DNA of 16,126 bases from an uncultured bacterium (GCA_937858775.1 CALLYX010000042.1:1-16126); one strand, 5' to 3'. Shown: positions 1 to 15,593, counted from the stretch's first letter. Notes: a model not told the origin generated them from the letters alone. Numbers and translations are program-made.

Positions 1-39
1 CGCCTCGCCCTTCTCCGTCTTCTTTGTATCCTCGGTCAT
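1..39 (-). CDS. rplL: 5' end of a gene running off the left edge, probably rplL (ribosomal protein L7/L12)
   Basis: Only 13 codons are visible, starting at the ATG at 39 and reading MTEDTKKTEKGEA. A second ATG lies directly upstream at 42. A very strong Shine-Dalgarno run (AGGAGGAGG) ends at 45, which fits the ATG at 39 better than the one at 42. The gene starts 53-56 bases after the rplJ stop, the usual place and spacing for rplL. Some L7/L12 proteins begin with a similar short, charged Thr/Glu/Lys-rich leader before the helical N-terminal dimerisation domain. The visible residues hold no diagnostic motif, so the identity rests on position. The L7/L12 body at the other end of the window lacks exactly such an N-terminus, which supports the assignment. 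Confidence 0.6.
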   Translation of the reverse strand, partial: MTEDTKKTEKGEA

Positions 40-53
40 CATTTCCTCCTCCT

Positions 54-80
54 TCACGAGGGGGCCGTCGCCCGCCGTGA
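54..80 (-). other. Stem-loop in the rplJ-rplL spacer
   Basis: On the minus strand TCACG (80-76) pairs with CGTGA (58-54), and an inner GGGC pairs with GCCC around a GACG-like loop. The 3' arm ends directly before the AGGAGG ribosome-binding site of the downstream gene. No U-tract follows, so it is not an intrinsic terminator. It could affect ribosome access to, or processing of, the rplL message. GC-rich DNA forms such hairpins by chance, so the function is only inferred. Confidence 0.35.
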
Positions 81-94
81 GCTATGTAGTGTTG

Positions 95-613
95 TTATTT
101 GGAGGCCCGCGAGCGGGCGACCTGGTCCAGCACGGACACGAACTGCCTGGCTATCTCCGAGAGCCCGCGCACAAAACCGCTTATCGGCGCCTTCACGCCG
201 CCCAGGAAGATCGCGACGAGCGCAGGCCTGGGGGGCAGGGCGGCCAGCGCCCCGACCTGGCGATCCGTGATGAAGGCCCCGTCGAGGAGGCCGGCCTTCA
301 CGCGCGGGGCGTTGTGCTTCTTGGCGAACTCCACGACGATCCTGGAGAAGGCGGCGGAGTCCCCGGACGTGACGGCGATCGCCGTCGGGCCATGCAGCAG
401 CGCCGCCAGGCCCTCCGCCGCCGCCGGGTCCAGGGCGCGCCTGAGCAGCCGGTTCTTGACGACCATGAGGCGCGAGCCGTTCTTCCGGAGCAGGGCGCGC
501 AGCTCGGTCATCGCGTTCGACGAGAGGCCGGCGTGGTCGGCGAGGATGAGCATGGAGCCCCCCTCGATGAGCGCGGAGACCGCGCTTACGATGCTTTTCT
601 TTTCGGTGCGCAT
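95..613 (-). CDS. rplJ: 50S ribosomal protein L10
   Basis: The product is a 172-residue L10, the base of the ribosomal stalk. Its N-terminal domain binds 23S rRNA beside L11, and its C-terminal helix carries L7/L12 dimers, which recruit the GTPases EF-Tu and EF-G. The protein begins MRTEKKSIV and carries the typical L10 blocks ADHAGLSSNAMTELRALLRK, VVKNRLLRRAL and the HGPTAIA segment. Its length is normal for the family. I chose the ATG at 613 because family similarity begins there; the open frame continues upstream to a GTG at 661 that would nearly abut the rplA stop. The Shine-Dalgarno is weak (GGGAAACGG, distant), so translation may be coupled to rplA or controlled by the leader. The spacer to rplA is 58 bases. 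In E. coli L10 represses its own mRNA leader; whether that holds here is unknown. Confidence 0.93.
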   Translation of the reverse strand: MRTEKKSIVSAVSALIEGGSMLILADHAGLSSNAMTELRALLRKNGSRLMVVKNRLLRRALDPAAAEGLAALLHGPTAIAVTSGDSAAFSRIVVEFAKKHNAPRVKAGLLDGAFITDRQVGALAALPPRPALVAIFLGGVKAPISGFVRGLSEIARQFVSVLDQVARSRASK

Positions 614-635
614 TGTGACAACCGTTTCCCGTTTT

Positions 636-669
636 GCGCGGCCGCCCGCGCAGCGCCGCACGCCGGCGC
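636..669 (-). other. Tandem small hairpins in the rplA-rplJ spacer (rplJ leader)
   Basis: Two adjacent inverted repeats lie between the rplA stop and the rplJ start. One is GCGCC/GGCGC (653-657 with 665-669). The other is GCGCGG/CCGCGC around a four-base loop (636-641 with 646-651). There is no U-tract. The position corresponds to the rplJ leader, which in E. coli binds the L10-L7/L12 complex for autoregulation. However, this spacer is short and I do not recognise the known L10 leader fold, so the regulatory role is a guess. Confidence 0.3.
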
Positions 670-671
670 GT

Positions 672-1370
672 CTAGACGGCCATGAACTCCTTCATCTCCA
701 CCGGCACGCCTGGGCTCATCGTGGAGGAGATGACGCACTTCCTGAAATAGGCCCCCTTTACCGAGGGGGGCCTGGCCTTGAGAAGGCCGTCGATGACCGC
801 CCGCGCGTTCTCCTCCAGGGCGCCCGGGGCGAAGGAGCGCCTGCCGATCGCGACATGGATGTTCGCCCCCTTGTCGGTCCGGAACTCTATCCGCCCCGCC
901 TTGAGCTCCTTGATCGTCTTGCCCACGTCGCGGGTAACGGTCCCGGTCTTCGGGCTCGGCATCAGCCCGCGCGGCCCCAGGATCTTGCCGAGGCGCCCGA
1001 CCTCCTTCATCAGGTCGGGGGTGGTGACGGCCATGTCGAACTCGGCCCATCCCTCGCTCACCTTCTTGATCAGGTCCTCGTGCCCTACGATGTCGGCCCC
1101 GGCCGCCTTCGCCTCGTCCGCCTGGCCCCCCTTCGCGAAGACGGCGATGCGCAGCTTCTTCCCGGTCCCGTGCGGGAGCGCGACCGTCCCGCGGACAAGC
1201 TGGTCCGTCTGTTTCGGGTCCACCCCCATGGAGAAGGAGAGCTCGACCGCCTCGTCGAACTTGGCCGGGGGAAGCCCCTTGAGGAGCTTCACGGCCTCGG
1301 CGAGCGGATACGCCGCGCCCGCCGCCAACATCCCCGCCCCCTTCCTGTAGCGCTTGCTCTTTTTCTTCAC
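672..1370 (-). CDS. rplA: 50S ribosomal protein L1
   Basis: The product is a 232-residue L1, matching the family length of about 230. L1 binds helices of domain V of 23S rRNA, forms the mobile L1 stalk that guides the E-site tRNA out, and in many bacteria represses translation of the rplK-rplA mRNA. Diagnostic segments are the start VKKKSKRYRK, the block VRGTVALPHGTGK, the block LGPRGLMPSPKTGTVT, and the C-terminal SVKGAYFRKC segment. The start is a GTG at 1370: similarity to L1 begins there and a GAGGAG Shine-Dalgarno sits five bases upstream. The same frame stays open far upstream through rplK and nusG, but that is out-of-frame shadow. rplA begins 23 bases after the rplK stop, the standard rplK-rplA pair. 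Confidence 0.95.
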   Translation of the reverse strand: MKKKSKRYRKGAGMLAAGAAYPLAEAVKLLKGLPPAKFDEAVELSFSMGVDPKQTDQLVRGTVALPHGTGKKLRIAVFAKGGQADEAKAAGADIVGHEDLIKKVSEGWAEFDMAVTTPDLMKEVGRLGKILGPRGLMPSPKTGTVTRDVGKTIKELKAGRIEFRTDKGANIHVAIGRRSFAPGALEENARAVIDGLLKARPPSVKGAYFRKCVISSTMSPGVPVEMKEFMAV

Positions 1371-1393
1371 TGCGGCTCCTCGGGCCCGTCGGG

Positions 1394-1822
1394 TCAACCC
1401 TCGACGACCTCTATGCCCATGCTCCTGGCGGTCCCCTCGATTATCCTCACGGCCGCCTCCTCGCCCGCCGAGGTGAGGTCCTCGGCCTTCTGCCGCGCTA
1501 TCTCCCGGAGCTGCTTTTTCGTCACGGAGCCGACCTTCTCCTTGCCCGAGGCCCCGGAGCCCACGGCGATGTTGGCGGCCTTCTTCAGCAGGACCGCCGC
1601 CGGCGGGGATTTCAGAACGAAGGAAAACGAGCGGTCCCTGTAGACGGTGATGAGCACTGGAATGATCAGCCCGCCCTTCTCCTTCGTGGCTGCGTTGAAC
1701 TGCTTGCAGAACTCCATGATGTTGACGCCGTGCTGGCCCAGGGCGGGCCCGACCGGCGGCGCCGGGTTCGCCTGCCCGGCCGGTATCTGCAGCTTGATGA
1801 TCGCCCCTATCTCCTTCGCCAT
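1394..1822 (-). CDS. rplK: 50S ribosomal protein L11
   Basis: The product is 142 residues, the canonical L11 length. L11 binds the GTPase-associated centre of 23S rRNA at the stalk base, contacts EF-G, and is the site of thiostrepton action and stringent-factor sensing. The N-terminal domain shows KLQIPAGQANPAPPVGPALG with the proline-rich hinge, followed by NIMEFCKQFNAAT. The C-terminal RNA-binding domain carries SVTKKQLREIA and ends MGIEVVEG. The ATG at 1822 is preceded by a GAGGGGAT Shine-Dalgarno at good spacing. It starts 24 bases after nusG and is followed 23 bases later by rplA, the conserved nusG-rplK-rplA order. No separate promoter is visible in the short spacer, so co-transcription with nusG is likely. 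Confidence 0.97.
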   Translation of the reverse strand: MAKEIGAIIKLQIPAGQANPAPPVGPALGQHGVNIMEFCKQFNAATKEKGGLIIPVLITVYRDRSFSFVLKSPPAAVLLKKAANIAVGSGASGKEKVGSVTKKQLREIARQKAEDLTSAGEEAAVRIIEGTARSMGIEVVEG

Positions 1823-1846
1823 ATGATCCCCTCGCTGGCCCCGACG

Positions 1847-2428
1847 CTATCCCTTCTCCACCTGCCAATATTCGAGCTCGACCGGCGTCGACCTGCCGAA
1901 GATCGTCACCAGGACCTTCAGCTTCCCGCGGTCCGGGTTGACCTCGTCGATGGTGCCGTTGAAGTTGATGAACGGCCCGTCCGTCACCTTGACCGTCTCT
2001 CCTATGTCGAAGAGCGTCTTCGGCTTCACCTTCTCCCGCTTCAGTTCGATCTGCGAGAGCACGTCCTTCACCTCGTGCTCTTGGAGGGGGATCGGGGAAC
2101 CGGACCCTATGAATCCGATCACGCCCGGCGTCCGGCGCACCAGATAATACGTGTCGTCCGTGCGCACCATCTCCACCAGCAGGTAGCCGGGGAAGAACTT
2201 GCGGGCGCTTATCGTCTTCTTCCCCGCCTTGACCTCGGCGACCTTCTCGGAGGGGATCAGCACCTGGAAGATGCGCTCCCCCATCTCGTGGCTCTTTATC
2301 CTCGATTCGAGCATCTCCTTGACCTTGTACTCCTGGCCCGAGAGGGTGTGCACGACGTACCATCTCCTCTCCTCGCCGGGAGCGCCGCCCCGATCAACCG
2401 CCTGTTCGTTCGCTGTCACCTGGTCCAC
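1847..2428 (-). CDS. nusG: Transcription termination/antitermination factor NusG
   Basis: The product is a 193-residue NusG. It binds the RNA polymerase clamp through its NGN domain, suppressing pausing, and links polymerase to Rho or to ribosomal S10 through its KOW domain. The NGN domain starts near residue 22 (RRWYVVHTLSGQE) and includes KFFPGYLLVEM and TPGVIGFIG. The KOW domain spans roughly residues 138-193 (DIGETVKVTDGPF, then NFNGTIDEVN). The first 20 residues are a charged extension absent from shorter NusG proteins. The start is uncertain: GTG at 2428 gives 193 residues, while a second GTG at 2419 (codon 4) has a better-spaced GGGAG upstream. The gene lies between secE (31-base spacer) and rplK (24 bases), the classical context. 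Confidence 0.95.
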   Translation of the reverse strand: MDQVTANEQAVDRGGAPGEERRWYVVHTLSGQEYKVKEMLESRIKSHEMGERIFQVLIPSEKVAEVKAGKKTISARKFFPGYLLVEMVRTDDTYYLVRRTPGVIGFIGSGSPIPLQEHEVKDVLSQIELKREKVKPKTLFDIGETVKVTDGPFINFNGTIDEVNPDRGKLKVLVTIFGRSTPVELEYWQVEKG

Positions 2429-2459
2429 TCCCGCATTCGCCCCCGGCGCCCGCCGGGCC

Positions 2460-2678
2460 TCACCCGATCATCAGCCCCATGAGGCTGGAGAGAAGCATGT
2501 CCACCAGGCCGATGTACGCGGCCAGGGCGATCGTCGAGACGATCACCATCGTCGTGGAGTCGATCAGCTCCCTGTACCGCTCCGCCGGCTTGAGGTCCTT
2601 GCCGCGCTTGATCGGCCAGGAGACCTTGCCCATCTCCGCCGCGACCTCCATGATGAACGCCTTGATCTTCTCGAACAT
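2460..2678 (-). CDS. secE: Preprotein translocase subunit SecE
   Basis: The product is a 72-residue single-membrane-span SecE, which clamps the two halves of SecY in the protein translocation channel. The conserved cytoplasmic amphipathic helix and hinge appear as EMGKVSWP at residues 15-22, and one hydrophobic segment runs from about residue 41 to 67 (STTMVIVSTIALAAYIGLVD). This is the short form of SecE found in most bacteria. Between the SWP motif and the membrane span there are 18 residues (IKRGKDLKPAERYRELID), about ten more than in typical SecE. The start at 2678 has only a poor Shine-Dalgarno (GGTGA close by). It lies 84 bases after trnW and 31 bases before nusG, matching the common trnW-secE-nusG order. 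Confidence 0.93.
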   Translation of the reverse strand: MFEKIKAFIMEVAAEMGKVSWPIKRGKDLKPAERYRELIDSTTMVIVSTIALAAYIGLVDMLLSSLMGLMIG

Positions 2679-2692
2679 ACGTCACCAGCCGT

Positions 2693-2711
2693 GTATCTCC
2701 CGGAGGGATAC
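2693..2711 (-). other. Small stem-loop just upstream of secE
   Basis: On the minus strand GTATC (2711-2707) pairs with GATAC (2697-2693), with two further CC/GG pairs past a bulged A and a small loop. It ends 14 bases before the secE ATG. The GGGAG in the 3' arm is the only other Shine-Dalgarno-like sequence nearby, so the hairpin could mask it. No terminator U-tract follows. Confidence 0.25.
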
Positions 2712-2728
2712 GGACCTGAACTCCGACC

Positions 2729-2757
2729 GGGCGCCCGCGGAACGCTCCGCGGCGCCC
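2729..2757 (-). other. Strong GC-rich stem-loop directly downstream of trnW
   Basis: The arms GGGCGCC-GCGGA (2757-2746) and TCCGC-GGGCGCCC (2741-2729) form a 12-bp stem with one bulged base and the four-base loop GCGT. The stem starts five bases after the encoded CCA end of tRNA-Trp. It is not followed by a U-run (the next bases are GGTCGGAG), so it is not a standard intrinsic terminator. It more likely marks a processing or pausing site, or stabilises the secE mRNA 5' end after tRNA release. Confidence 0.45.
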
Positions 2758-2762
2758 CACAT

Positions 2763-2839
2763 TGGCAGGCGGGACAGGAATCGAACCTGCAGCCGCCGGT
2801 TTTGGAGACCGGTGCTCTTCCTAGTTGAGCTACCCGCCT
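2763..2839 (-). tRNA. trnW: tRNA-Trp (anticodon CCA)
   Basis: This is a 77-base cloverleaf on the minus strand. The acceptor stem AGGCGGG pairs with CCCGCCT. The D-arm is GCTC/GAGC with a nine-base loop containing GG. The anticodon stem CCGGT/ACCGG encloses the loop CTCCAAA, giving anticodon CCA. The variable loop has five bases, and the T-arm carries TTCGATT. The discriminator is G and the CCA end is encoded. It lies inside a protein operon between rpmG and secE, as in many bacteria, so it is probably cut out of a polycistronic transcript by RNase P and 3' nucleases. Confidence 0.97.
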
Positions 2840-2858
2840 TCGCGATGAACCGGGCGCG

Positions 2859-2876
2859 CGGCCGTGGACTCGGCCG
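2859..2876 (-). other. Inverted repeat in the rpmG-trnW spacer
   Basis: CGGCCG occurs twice around a six-base loop and can form a six-base-pair stem 20 bases upstream of the tRNA 5' end. There is no U-tract. It may be a leader element near the RNase P cleavage site, or chance in GC-rich DNA. Confidence 0.25.
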
Positions 2877-2895
2877 TCCGCCCGCGACAGGGGCG

Positions 2896-3045
2896 TTACT
2901 TCGTCTCCTTGTGCAGCGTGTGCTTCCGGTCAAACCTGCAATATTTCTTCAACTCGATGCGCTCGGGGTGCTTCTTCTTGTCCTTCGTGGAGGTGTAATT
3001 CCTCCGCTTGCACTCCTGGCACGCGAGCGTGATGAGCTCTCTCAT
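2896..3045 (-). CDS. rpmG: 50S ribosomal protein L33
   Basis: The product is a 49-residue L33, a small basic protein of the large subunit near the E site. It begins MRELITLACQECKRRNYTST and ends RKHTLHKETK, typical of the zinc-type L33. Cys9 and Cys12 form the first CxxC knuckle. The second, normally CxxC, reads C36-R-F-D39, so the fourth ligand is Asp rather than Cys. E. coli-type L33 lacks all four cysteines, so three Cys plus one Asp is an intermediate state. The ATG at 3045 has a weak Shine-Dalgarno. rpmG sits 58 bases after tuf and 56 bases before trnW, the standard tuf-rpmG-trnW-secE arrangement. Confidence 0.93.
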   Translation of the reverse strand: MRELITLACQECKRRNYTSTKDKKKHPERIELKKYCRFDRKHTLHKETK

Positions 3046-3076
3046 TTTTGCACGTATCCGACAGCGCTCATGGGTT

Positions 3077-3095
3077 CCATAGAAAGGGGCTATGG
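3077..3095 (-). other. Hairpin in the tuf-rpmG spacer
   Basis: CCATAG (3095-3090) and CTATGG (3082-3077) form a perfect six-base-pair stem around a seven-base loop, eight bases after the tuf stop. No U-run follows, so it is not an intrinsic terminator by sequence. It might be a pause or processing site between tuf and the rpmG-trnW transcript. Confidence 0.3.
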
Positions 3096-3103
3096 GCGCC
3101 GGG

Positions 3104-4312
<1,209 letters not shown>

Positions 4313-4339
4313 CGCCTCTCCCCTTGTCCGCCGCCCGCC

Positions 4340-6418
4340 CTATGCCTTCTTCGTCCAGTCGAGCAGCTGCTCTTCCCTCTGCTTCGGAACCTTCTCGAAG
4401 CACGCCGGCTCCATCGAATAAACGGCCCTGCCGCGGGTGAGGGAGCGCATCGCCGTGGCGTAGCCGAACATCTCCGCGAGCGGCACGGAGGCCCTCACGA
4501 TGTGCGACTCCGGCCTCGACTCCATCTCCCTGATCTTGCCCCTCCGCGCGCTCAGGTCCCCGATGATATCCCCGAGAAACTCAGCCGGGGTCGTGACCTC
4601 CACGTCCATGATCGGCTCCAGAAGCACCGCCCCCCCCCGCCTCACGGCGTCCTTGATGGCCATCGCCCCGGCGACCTTGAACGCCATGTCGGACGAGTCC
4701 ACCTCGTGGTAGGAGCCGTCCTTGATGACGATCTTCATGTCCACCATCGAATAGCCTCCGAGCGGGCCGGAGGCGCACGCCTCCTCCACCCCTTCCGTCG
4801 CCGCCCGGACGTATTCGCGCGGCACGGCGCCGCCCTTAATGCCGCTCTCGACCACTATACCGCTACCCTTCTCCCCCGGGGCCGCCTCGAGGACGATATG
4901 CCCGTACTGGCCGTGCCCGCCTGTCTGGCGTATGAACTTCCCCTCGCCGGCGCAAGCGTTCGTGATCGTCTCGCGGTAGGCGACCTCCGGCTTCCCCACC
5001 TTCGCCTCGACCTTGAACTCCCTGACCATCCGGTCCTTGATGATCTCCAGATGCAGCTCCCCCATCCCGGAGATGATGAGCTGCCCGGTCTCCTCGTTCG
5101 TCCTCGTCTTGAACGTCGGGTCCTCCTCGGCGAGGCGGCGGAGGGACTCCCCGAGCTTTTCCCGGTCCGCCTTGGTGCGCGGCTCTATCGCCATCGAAAT
5201 CACCGGCTCGGGGAAGTGCATCGGCTCCAGTACGATCGGGCGGCGCTCGTCGCACAGGGTCTGGCCCGTGACTGTCCTCCCGAGCCCCACCGCGGCGACG
5301 ATCTCGCCCGCGGAGGCCTCCTCGACCTCCTCCCTGCGGTTGGCGTGCATGAGCAGGAGCCTCCCGACGCGCTCGCGTTTCATCACGGTCGCGTTGTACG
5401 CCTGGACGCCCTTCCTGAGCACGCCGGAGTAGATCCTCAGGTAGACCAATTTCCCCACGAACCCGTCGGAGACCACCTTGAAGGCGAGGGCGCAGAGCGG
5501 CCCCGCGGGGTCCGCCTTCCGCTCGGCGGGCTCGTTGTTCTTCGGGTTCACACCGGTCATCGGGCGCGCGTCGAGCGGGGACGGGAGATAATCCACCACC
5601 GCGTCGAGGAGCTGCCGCACCCCCTTGTTCCTGAGCGCCGTGCCGCAGAGCACCGGGACGACGCGGCCGCAGAGCGTCAGGCGCCGGACGGCCCTCCTTA
5701 TCTCCTCCTCGGGGAGGCCCTTCCCCGAGAGGTATGCCTCGAAGAAGCGCTCATCCTCGCCCGCTATCGCCTCGAGCAGCCTGTCCCGCGCCTTCTGCGC
5801 CTTTTCGAGCATCTCCCCCGGGATCGCGGCCTCCCTAAAGCCGGCGTCCGGCCCCTCCTCGAACAGGCACGCCTTCATCCGCACCAGGTCCACGACCCCG
5901 TTGAACCCCGCCTCCGAGCCGATGGGCAGCTGCACAGGGACGGCGTTCGCCGCGAGGCGCTCCCTCATCCGCGCCACCGCCCATTCGAAGTTCGAGCCCA
6001 CCCGATCGAGCTTGTTGACGAACGCGAGGCGCGGTATGCCGTACCGGTTGGCCTGCCGCCAGACCGTCTCCGACTGCGGCTCGACCCCCTCCACCCCGCA
6101 GAAGACCGCGATCGCGCCGTCGAGCACCCGGAGGCTCCGCTCGACCTCGACGGTGAAATCGACGTGGCCCGGCGTGTCGATGATATTGACTCGGTGCCCG
6201 CGCCAGAAACAGGTGGTCGCCGCCGAGGTGATCGTGATCCCGCGCTCCTGCTCCTGGGCCATCCAGTCCATCGCCGCGGTCCCGTCGTCCACCTCGCCGA
6301 TCCGGTAGGTCTTCCCCGTGGTGAAGAGAATCCTCTCCGTCACGGTGGTCTTCCCGGCGTCGATGTGCGCCATGATCCCTATGTTCCTGACCCGTTCAAG
6401 GGGCGTGTGCGATGCCAT
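4340..6418 (-). CDS. fusA: Translation elongation factor EF-G
   Basis: The product is 692 residues, the normal length for EF-G, the GTPase that drives ribosomal translocation and, with RRF, recycling. The P-loop is AHIDAGKTT (17-25), switch I is QEQERGITITSAAT (55-68), switch II is DTPGHVDF (81-88, catalytic His85) and the G4 motif is NKLD (135-138). Domain II follows. Domains III-V include EETGQLIISGMGELHLEI, the domain IV segment GGHGQYGHI, and a C-terminal GRAVYSMEP. The ATG at 6418 is chosen because family similarity starts at MASHTPLERVRNIGI; the frame is open upstream through rpsG. A G-run lies about 12 bases before the ATG, a poor distance. It is 80 bases after rpsG and 27 before tuf. 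This is the canonical EF-G, not a paralogue. Confidence 0.97.
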   Translation of the reverse strand: MASHTPLERVRNIGIMAHIDAGKTTVTERILFTTGKTYRIGEVDDGTAAMDWMAQEQERGITITSAATTCFWRGHRVNIIDTPGHVDFTVEVERSLRVLDGAIAVFCGVEGVEPQSETVWRQANRYGIPRLAFVNKLDRVGSNFEWAVARMRERLAANAVPVQLPIGSEAGFNGVVDLVRMKACLFEEGPDAGFREAAIPGEMLEKAQKARDRLLEAIAGEDERFFEAYLSGKGLPEEEIRRAVRRLTLCGRVVPVLCGTALRNKGVRQLLDAVVDYLPSPLDARPMTGVNPKNNEPAERKADPAGPLCALAFKVVSDGFVGKLVYLRIYSGVLRKGVQAYNATVMKRERVGRLLLMHANRREEVEEASAGEIVAAVGLGRTVTGQTLCDERRPIVLEPMHFPEPVISMAIEPRTKADREKLGESLRRLAEEDPTFKTRTNEETGQLIISGMGELHLEIIKDRMVREFKVEAKVGKPEVAYRETITNACAGEGKFIRQTGGHGQYGHIVLEAAPGEKGSGIVVESGIKGGAVPREYVRAATEGVEEACASGPLGGYSMVDMKIVIKDGSYHEVDSSDMAFKVAGAMAIKDAVRRGGAVLLEPIMDVEVTTPAEFLGDIIGDLSARRGKIREMESRPESHIVRASVPLAEMFGYATAMRSLTRGRAVYSMEPACFEKVPKQREEQLLDWTKKA

Positions 6419-6469
6419 ACCGTACCGATTCCCCCCGGCGACCGCGCCGTGCGCAACCCGCGATACGGT
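6419..6469 (-). promoter_or_regulatory. Possible fold over the fusA ribosome-binding region
   Basis: On the minus strand ACCGTA (6469-6464) is complementary to TACGGT (6424-6419), which directly abuts the fusA ATG. The enclosed 39 bases include the only Shine-Dalgarno-like G-run. Such a fold would hide the initiation region and could couple fusA translation to rpsG. It is a six-base stem only, so chance is possible. Confidence 0.25.
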
Positions 6470-6498
6470 CCCGAGCGGCATTCCCGTCATTCCCAGGC

Positions 6499-6972
6499 CT
6501 ACCAGCGGTAATGGGCGAACGCCTTGTTCGCCTCCGCCATCTTGTGCGTGTCCTCGCGCTTCTTTATCGCCGCCCCCTCGCCCTTGTAGGCGTCGAGGAG
6601 CTCGGCGGCGAGACGATCCTGCATCGGCTTCCCCTTGCGCGCGCGGGCGAACCCGATGACCCACCGGAGCGCCAGGGCGAGCTGTCGGTCCGACCTCACC
6701 TCGACCGGGACCTGGTAGGTGGCCCCGCCGACCCTCCGGGACTTCACCTCCAGGAACGGCTTCACGCGGTCGATCGCCTTCTCGACGACCTTGATGGGGG
6801 GGGGATCCTGCACCCTTTGGGCTATGATGTCGAGGGTCGAATAGAAGATATTTTCGGCGATGCTCTTCTTCCCGTCCCGCATCAGGCTGGTGATGAACCT
6901 GGCGGCCAGCGGGCTTCCGAACTTCACGTCAACCAGCACCCTCTTCTTGATGACCCTGCGGCGTCTCGACAT
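6499..6972 (-). CDS. rpsG: 30S ribosomal protein S7
   Basis: The product is a 157-residue S7, close to the 156 typical of many bacteria. S7 binds the 3' major domain of 16S rRNA, nucleates assembly of the head, and contacts mRNA and tRNA at the E site. It begins MSRRRRVIKK (the usual basic start), then has the ARFITSLMRDGKK helix, VEVRSDRQLALALRWVIG and the C-terminal EDTHKMAEANKAFAHYRW signature. The ATG at 6972 follows an AAGGAGACGAGG Shine-Dalgarno. It begins 26 bases after rpsL; the long rpsL-rpsG spacer that carries the S7 autoregulatory site in E. coli is absent here. Confidence 0.97.
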   Translation of the reverse strand: MSRRRRVIKKRVLVDVKFGSPLAARFITSLMRDGKKSIAENIFYSTLDIIAQRVQDPPPIKVVEKAIDRVKPFLEVKSRRVGGATYQVPVEVRSDRQLALALRWVIGFARARKGKPMQDRLAAELLDAYKGEGAAIKKREDTHKMAEANKAFAHYRW

Positions 6973-6998
6973 TTTTACCTCGTCTCCTTGCCTATCGC

Positions 6999-7370
6999 TT
7001 ACTTGGGCATCTTCGCCCCGTACTTGGAGCGGCTCCGCTTGCGGCCCTCCACCCCGCTCGTGTCGAGGTTGCCGCGGATGATGTGGTACCGCACCCCCGG
7101 CAGGTCCTTGACCCGCCCGCCGCGGATCATCACGATCGAGTGCTCCTGGAGGTTGTGCCCCTCCCCGGGGATGTAGGCCGTGACCTCCATGCCGTTCGTC
7201 AGGCGGACCCTGGCGACCTTCCTTAGCGCCGAGTTCGGCTTCTTGGGGGTCATCGTCTTCACCAGGAGGCATACCCCCCTGCGCTGGGGGCACTTCTGGA
7301 GGGCCGGGGCCTTCGTCCTGTACCTGGGCTTCCGCCTTCCAAGTCTCACGAGCTGGTTTATCGTCGGCAT
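6999..7370 (-). CDS. rpsL: 30S ribosomal protein S12
   Basis: The product is a 123-residue S12, full length. S12 lies at the decoding centre, where it monitors codon-anticodon pairing; it is the classic target of streptomycin resistance mutations. It begins MPTINQLVRLGRRKP, then CPQRRGVCLLV, TPKKPNSALRKVARV and GGRVKDLPGVRYHIIRG. The lysines in TPKKPNS and RVKDLPG, where resistance changes occur, are wild type, as is the Asp after the second Lys that is methylthiolated in many bacteria. The ATG at 7370 has a GAGGAG Shine-Dalgarno seven bases upstream. It follows rpoC by 35 bases with no visible terminator, so the str genes are probably co-transcribed with rpoBC. Confidence 0.98.
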   Translation of the reverse strand: MPTINQLVRLGRRKPRYRTKAPALQKCPQRRGVCLLVKTMTPKKPNSALRKVARVRLTNGMEVTAYIPGEGHNLQEHSIVMIRGGRVKDLPGVRYHIIRGNLDTSGVEGRKRSRSKYGAKMPK

Positions 7371-7405
7371 ATCGGCGCTCCTCGCGTTATGGGCGGCTCA
7401 GGCGC

Positions 7406-11668
<4,263 letters not shown>

Positions 11669-11734
11669 AATATGATCCCCCCGCGCGGCGGTCCCGCGCC
11701 GCGAATCCGGCACTCGAGACCGCTCACTTCCCCC

Positions 11735-15532
<3,798 letters not shown>

Positions 15533-15547
15533 GTCCACCCCTTGTCG

Positions 15548-15593
15548 GGCGGCGACGACCGGGCCCCGTTCGGGGCTGACGCCCGGCGCCGCC
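15548..15593 (-). promoter_or_regulatory. Large stem-loop in the rplL-rpoB spacer
   Basis: On the minus strand three nested helices stack. GGCGGCG (15593-15587) pairs with CGCCGCC (15554-15548), CCGGG (15586-15582) with CCCGG (15563-15559), and CCCC with GGGG (15575-15572 and 15567-15564 on the plus strand) around a GAAC tetraloop. That is 16 base pairs, with a six-base bulge on one side and a four-base bulge on the other. The 3' side ends 15 bases before the rpoB ATG. No U-tract follows, so it is not an intrinsic terminator. In E. coli the rplL-rpoB spacer carries a partial attenuator and an RNase III site; the matching position suggests a similar role, which is inference. Confidence 0.5.

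Noticed and set aside
672..2363. A 563-codon minus-strand frame suggesting a large protein ending in L1
   Set aside because: Only its last 232 codons resemble L1. The upstream part overlaps rplK and nusG in another frame, and a GTG with a strong Shine-Dalgarno marks the real rplA start.
2729..2757. Intrinsic terminator after trnW
   Set aside because: The stem is strong but is followed by GGTCGGAG rather than a U-run, and secE-nusG continue on the same strand without a visible new promoter.
3077..3095. Intrinsic terminator after tuf
   Set aside because: The hairpin is only six base pairs and no U-tract follows on the minus strand.
6999..7370. Streptomycin-resistance genotype in rpsL
   Set aside because: Both lysines usually altered in resistant strains (in TPKKPNS and RVKDLPG) are present.
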